Position numbers and translations under genes: made by a program
The notes under the pieces: generated by a model
The model's input: the letters and a program-made list of their open reading frames with translations, nothing else
What the model was told of the DNA's origin: nothing
Databases searched by the model: none
Part shown: one piece after another, positions 61,074-64,000 of the stretch
Numbering within the stretch: position 1 is the first letter of the stretch
Layout of the letters: every line of letters starts with the position of its first letter
Assembly (NCBI RefSeq): GCF_009827455.1
Contig: NZ_WTYZ01000001.1
Location: forward strand, 1,931,001-1,995,000
Source of the DNA: Pontixanthobacter aestiaquae
Lineage (GTDB): Bacteria; Pseudomonadota; Alphaproteobacteria; Sphingomonadales; Sphingomonadaceae
Direction of reading: 5' to 3'
DNA: 64,000 bases

Positions 61074-61823
61074 ATGACAGAGCAACTCTCCCGCCTCCTC
61101 CATATTATGGCGACCTTGCGCGACCCCGATGCGGGCTGCGAGTGGGATCTCGCACAAAACTTCGCCAGCATTGTGCCCTACACCATTGAAGAAGCGTACG
61201 AAGTCGCGGACGCGATTGAGCGTAATGCGATGGACGACCTGCGCGACGAGCTCGGCGATCTGCTGCTGCAAGTCGTGTTCCATGCGCGTATGGCCGAGGA
61301 ACTCGATTTGTTCGGCTTTGACGATGTCGCGCGGTCAATCTCGGACAAAATGGAGGCGCGGCACCCGCATATATTTGGCAATGAAGGTGGCCAGATGGGC
61401 GAACTCCGCTGGGAAACGCTAAAGGAGGCTGAGCGCACAGAGAAGGGCGCCACCAGCGCGATGGACGGCGTTGCGAAGGCTCTCCCTGCCCTGCTCCGCG
61501 CCGAAAAACTTCAAAAACGCGCCGCGAGGACCGGATTTGATTGGCCGGATACTGACGGACCGGCCGCCAAAGTCGCCGAAGAAGCAAAAGAGCTTGCCGA
61601 GGCAGCTGACGATAAAAAATTGGAGGAAGCCGGCGATCTACTTTTCGCTGCGGTCAATCTGGTACGCGCGTATGGAATTGCGCCGGAAGATGCCTTGCGA
61701 GAGGCGAATTTAAAGTTCGAGCGGCGCTTCCGAGCAATGGAGGATCGCGCAGCCGGAACGTTCAACGACTTGTCTTTGGACGAGCAAGAGCAACTTTGGC
61801 AGGACGTCAAAAAGACCGAATAA
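61074..61823 (+). CDS. mazG: Nucleoside triphosphate pyrophosphohydrolase MazG
   Basis: A 249-residue all-alpha NTP pyrophosphatase with two MazG repeats. The first has EEAYEVADAIERNAMDDLRDELGDLLLQVVFHARMAEE with the acidic metal ligands, the second EEAKELAEAADDKKLEEAGDLLFAAVNLVRAYG. It clears non-canonical or damaged NTPs and can affect ppGpp. The ATG at 61074 follows CAGAAG. Convergent with hflX, ten bases apart. Confidence 0.95.
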   Translation: MTEQLSRLLHIMATLRDPDAGCEWDLAQNFASIVPYTIEEAYEVADAIERNAMDDLRDELGDLLLQVVFHARMAEELDLFGFDDVARSISDKMEARHPHIFGNEGGQMGELRWETLKEAERTEKGATSAMDGVAKALPALLRAEKLQKRAARTGFDWPDTDGPAAKVAEEAKELAEAADDKKLEEAGDLLFAAVNLVRAYGIAPEDALREANLKFERRFRAMEDRAAGTFNDLSLDEQEQLWQDVKKTE

Positions 61824-61833
61824 GGCCCTATTC

Positions 61834-63135
61834 TCAAAGACTGTCGAACCGGCCGAATTCTTTCGCAGTTAACTTCACGTCGATTGCACGAAGTGGGCCG
61901 TCCTCACCCTCACCCGCATCTTGCTCGTTGAGCACATTGCCATGCGCATGAAGCCAAGCGATTTTCTGCCCCTCTGCCGCTGATAGCACCAAATGGTATT
62001 CGCGCGCACCGGCAGTCAGCAGATCATCAATCTCGGTCACGAACTCATCGAGGCCCTCACCCGAGATTGCAGAGATAGGGATCACCAGTTCATCATTCGC
62101 GGCGAGTTCGGCAAGTTCCGCGCGTTTGTCGGTGTCGAGCAAATCCCACTTGTTCCAGGCTTCGACAATCGGAATGTGTGATACGCCGTCCTCCCCATCA
62201 ATGACGCCCAAATCAGTCAGCACGCCGAGCACCTGGCTCTTCTGGGCTGCAGCAGACGGGTTGGACATATCACGCACATGCACGATAACATCTGCGGCGG
62301 TAACCTCTTCCAATGTAGCGCGAAACGCGGCAACCAGCTGTGTAGGCAAATCGGAAATGAAGCCGACGGTATCCGACAGAATAGCCTTTTCGACGCCTGG
62401 TAACCGCACAGCCCGCATCGTTGGGTCCAGCGTGGCGAACAGCAAATCCTCCGCCATCACTTCTGCGCCGGTTAGCGTGTTAAACAGCGTCGACTTACCC
62501 GCATTCGTGTAGCCGACGAGAGCAATTATTGGCCAAGGCGCCCTTCCCCGCCGTTCACGATGGAGTGCGCGGGTCTTGCGAACTTGCTCAAGTTCTTTGC
62601 GCAGGCGGCCCATCCGTTGCCGGATCATCCGCCGATCGGCCTCGATCTGTGTCTCGCCCGGGCCGCCAAGAAAGCCGAAACCGCCGCGTTGCCGCTCAAG
62701 GTGGGTCCAACTGCGGACAAGGCGGCTTTGCTGGTAGTCCAGATGGGCAAGCTCAACCTGAAGCCGCCCCTCAGCCGTAGCCGCACGCTCTCCAAAAATT
62801 TCGAGAATGAGCCCCGTCCGGTCGATGACTTTTCGCTTCAGTCGATCTTCCAGATTGCGCTGCTGTATCGGCGACAATGCGCCATCGACAACCACCAGTT
62901 CCGCTTCTTCCAGTTCGCAAGCTGCCTGAATGTTGTCGACTTGCCCCGATCCAAACAAAGTGTTCGGTTTAACGTCGCGAACTGGAAGGATTTGTGACGT
63001 CACGACTTCAATACCGATGGCTAGCGCCAGGCCGCACGCTTCCTCAAGCCGCGCCTCGGCATCGAGATCGTAGCGTTGCGACCGGATATCCGGACACACG
63101 ACGACAGCCCGCGCCCCGCGCGAGACTTCGCCCAT
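61834..63135 (-). CDS. hflX: Ribosome-splitting GTPase HflX
   Basis: A 433-residue GTPase that binds and splits stalled 70S ribosomes in stress. The N-terminal domain contains the family block LFGSGQVDNIQ and HLDYQQSRLVRSWTHLERQRGGFGFLGGPGETQIE; the G domain has GYTNAGKSTLFN (G1), DTVGFI (G3) and NKWDLL (G4). It follows hfq by 17 bases on the same strand, the conserved hfq-hflX operon order. Confidence 0.96.
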   Translation of the reverse strand: MGEVSRGARAVVVCPDIRSQRYDLDAEARLEEACGLALAIGIEVVTSQILPVRDVKPNTLFGSGQVDNIQAACELEEAELVVVDGALSPIQQRNLEDRLKRKVIDRTGLILEIFGERAATAEGRLQVELAHLDYQQSRLVRSWTHLERQRGGFGFLGGPGETQIEADRRMIRQRMGRLRKELEQVRKTRALHRERRGRAPWPIIALVGYTNAGKSTLFNTLTGAEVMAEDLLFATLDPTMRAVRLPGVEKAILSDTVGFISDLPTQLVAAFRATLEEVTAADVIVHVRDMSNPSAAAQKSQVLGVLTDLGVIDGEDGVSHIPIVEAWNKWDLLDTDKRAELAELAANDELVIPISAISGEGLDEFVTEIDDLLTAGAREYHLVLSAAEGQKIAWLHAHGNVLNEQDAGEGEDGPLRAIDVKLTAKEFGRFDSL

Positions 63136-63152
63136 CAGATCATCGTCGAAAC

Positions 63153-63707
63153 TCAGTCGTCTTCACCTTCCCAGTCACCCGAAAGGTCGACTGGTTTGTC
63201 GGGCTGGATTGTCGACACGGCGTGCTTGTAAGCGAGCTGAACAAAACCATCGCGCTCCAGCAGCATACAGAAAAGATCATATGCAGCGATCGATCCCTGC
63301 AACATGACACCATTGACCAAGAACATGGTCACCTGTGCATCTTCGTCGCGAACGCTACTCAAGAACACATCCTGAAGTAGGCGCTGTTTACGGTTGCTTT
63401 CAGTGCTCGAAAACTGACTCGCATCCATCGGCTGCCCGGGCATGATAGTAGAAATCGCATGCTTATATACAAGCTGCGTCTGTCCATCACGGCGTAGCAG
63501 GATCGAGAAATTATCGAACCAAGTGACAATGCCTTGAAGTTTAACACCTTTTACGAGAAACATCGTGACGGGAATCTTGTTCTTCCGCAGCAGATTCAGA
63601 AAGGCATCCTGCAAATTCGCCTGATTTGCAGCCTTCGATGACTTCGCAGATTCCGGTTCCGCCTTCTTCGCTGTCACACGCGCGGAAAGGGTGCGTCCTT
63701 CGGACAT
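63153..63707 (-). CDS. hfq: Tandem Hfq: two fused Sm-like domains
   Basis: An RNA chaperone of 184 residues containing two Hfq domains. Domain 1 (about 31-90) is canonical: [29 protein letters not shown] and YKHAIST (81-87). Domain 2 (about 110-169) has [29 protein letters not shown] and YKHAVST (160-166); its rim basic patch is replaced by DEDA, and the lysine of KLQG is Met. Three such chains could form a pseudo-hexamer. Ends acidic (GDWEGEDD). The ATG at 63707 has GGAG upstream. Tandem Hfq is, to my knowledge, reported from sphingomonads. First gene of the hfq-hflX pair, after ntrX. Confidence 0.95.
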   Translation of the reverse strand: MSEGRTLSARVTAKKAEPESAKSSKAANQANLQDAFLNLLRKNKIPVTMFLVKGVKLQGIVTWFDNFSILLRRDGQTQLVYKHAISTIMPGQPMDASQFSSTESNRKQRLLQDVFLSSVRDEDAQVTMFLVNGVMLQGSIAAYDLFCMLLERDGFVQLAYKHAVSTIQPDKPVDLSGDWEGEDD

Positions 63708-63858
63708 TATTTTCTCCATTATTGGCGCATGGATTATTCCATGAGCAATATCGCGCATGGAAAATTGGGGGCCACACGCGCCGACCTTCAATTACAAGCT
63801 ATGGTCTCACTAGCTGATTTACAATTGGAAAAACACGACCGCTAAATGACAAAAGATT

Positions 63859-64000
63859 TCAGCTTGCGTCATTATTCTTGCGATCACCCATCCCGAGCAG
63901 TTTAAGCTTACGGTGCAGCGCTGATCGCTCCATCCCGATAAAGCTCGCAGTTTTGGAGATATTGCCGGAGAAACGGCGGATCTGGATACTCAGATATTCG
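63859..64000 (-). CDS. ntrX: NtrX-type response regulator, C-terminal end (partial)
   Basis: The last ~46 codons of a gene running into the window's right edge on the minus strand; stop TGA at 63859-63861. The visible end has a Fis-type helix-turn-helix, [25 protein letters not shown], as at the C terminus of the sigma-54-dependent nitrogen regulator NtrX. The order ntrX-hfq-hflX, conserved in alphaproteobacteria, supports NtrX over other NtrC-family members. The intergenic stretch 63708-63858 to hfq holds no gene. Confidence 0.88.
   Translation of the reverse strand, partial: EYLSIQIRRFSGNISKTASFIGMERSALHRKLKLLGMGDRKNNDAS

Noticed and set aside
1..64000. CRISPR arrays, insertion sequences or prophage genes.
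   Set aside because: I found no regularly spaced repeats, transposase motifs or phage structural genes; XerC at 20320-21228 is the housekeeping recombinase.

Overview
The window reads as a gene-dense stretch (roughly 72 genes, no gap above 300 bases) of an alphaproteobacterial chromosome, most likely order Sphingomonadales, family Erythrobacteraceae. The reasons are the ntrX-hfq-hflX order with an Hfq made of two fused Sm domains, the LpoA-like / rsmI-yraN-gshB cluster, the rph-rdgB-hemW block back to back with hrcA-grpE, a PhaR regulator, an alpha/beta-hydrolase fused to OsmC, and many secreted proteins with Ala-rich signal peptides. The genus assignment is an inference from gene content. 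I see no prophage, insertion sequence or CRISPR array.

Layout. 1-161: tail of an unidentified gene. 307-6615: tyrS, a DOMON-like protein, tspO, a NamZ/DUF1343 protein, and a secreted BAAT-family hydrolase divergent from a membrane-anchored LytTR regulator. 6652-13162: a VWA protein, a soluble chemoreceptor, and a minus-strand run of ECF sigma factor, membrane protein (possible anti-sigma), beta-lactamase-fold serine hydrolase, MoxR ATPase and a small membrane protein. 13265-20323: hydrolase-OsmC fusion, a small membrane protein, parE, an LpoA-like lipoprotein, rsmI, yraN, gshB. 20320-30418: xerC, hemW, rdgB, rph on the minus strand, then the heat-shock set hrcA, grpE, dnaK, dnaJ, interrupted by a metalloprotease-like gene and a PCuAC copper chaperone. 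30436-34861: Sel1-repeat protein, large patatin, DUF1287 lipoprotein. 34942-45227: radA, cvpA, NifU-like, MFS transporter, alr, phaR, proS, DUF805, rnr. 45224-52517: universal stress protein, the E2 and E3 subunits of pyruvate dehydrogenase, a Kef-type antiporter, and an aminotransferase/sulfotransferase-like pair. 52523-52612: tRNA-Ser(UGA). 52764-60997: a tightly packed plus-strand series mltB-like, rlpA-like, D,D-carboxypeptidase, tmk, holB, metG, tatD-type, MBL hydrolase and a 56-residue membrane protein. 61074-64000: mazG, then hflX, hfq and the end of ntrX on the minus strand.

How the genes work together. Three themes recur: protein quality control (hrcA/grpE/dnaK/dnaJ, with a palindromic repeat between dnaK and dnaJ), envelope and peptidoglycan turnover (NamZ-like, beta-lactamase-fold hydrolase, LpoA-like, alr, MltB-like, RlpA-like, D,D-carboxypeptidase, DUF1287), and translation or nucleotide housekeeping (tyrS, proS, metG, rsmI, rnr, rph, rdgB, tmk, mazG). 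Packing is extreme: many same-strand neighbours overlap by 4 to 8 bases, and six convergent pairs share exactly four bases of stop codons.

The most unusual items are the tandem Hfq with a diverged second domain, the RlpA homologue that has lost its catalytic segment, the aminotransferase/sulfotransferase-like pair that resembles a split form of a plant fusion protein, the secreted BAAT enzyme with its LytTR neighbour, and the candidate operator array before phaR. No wholly new multi-gene system could be demonstrated from sequence alone.
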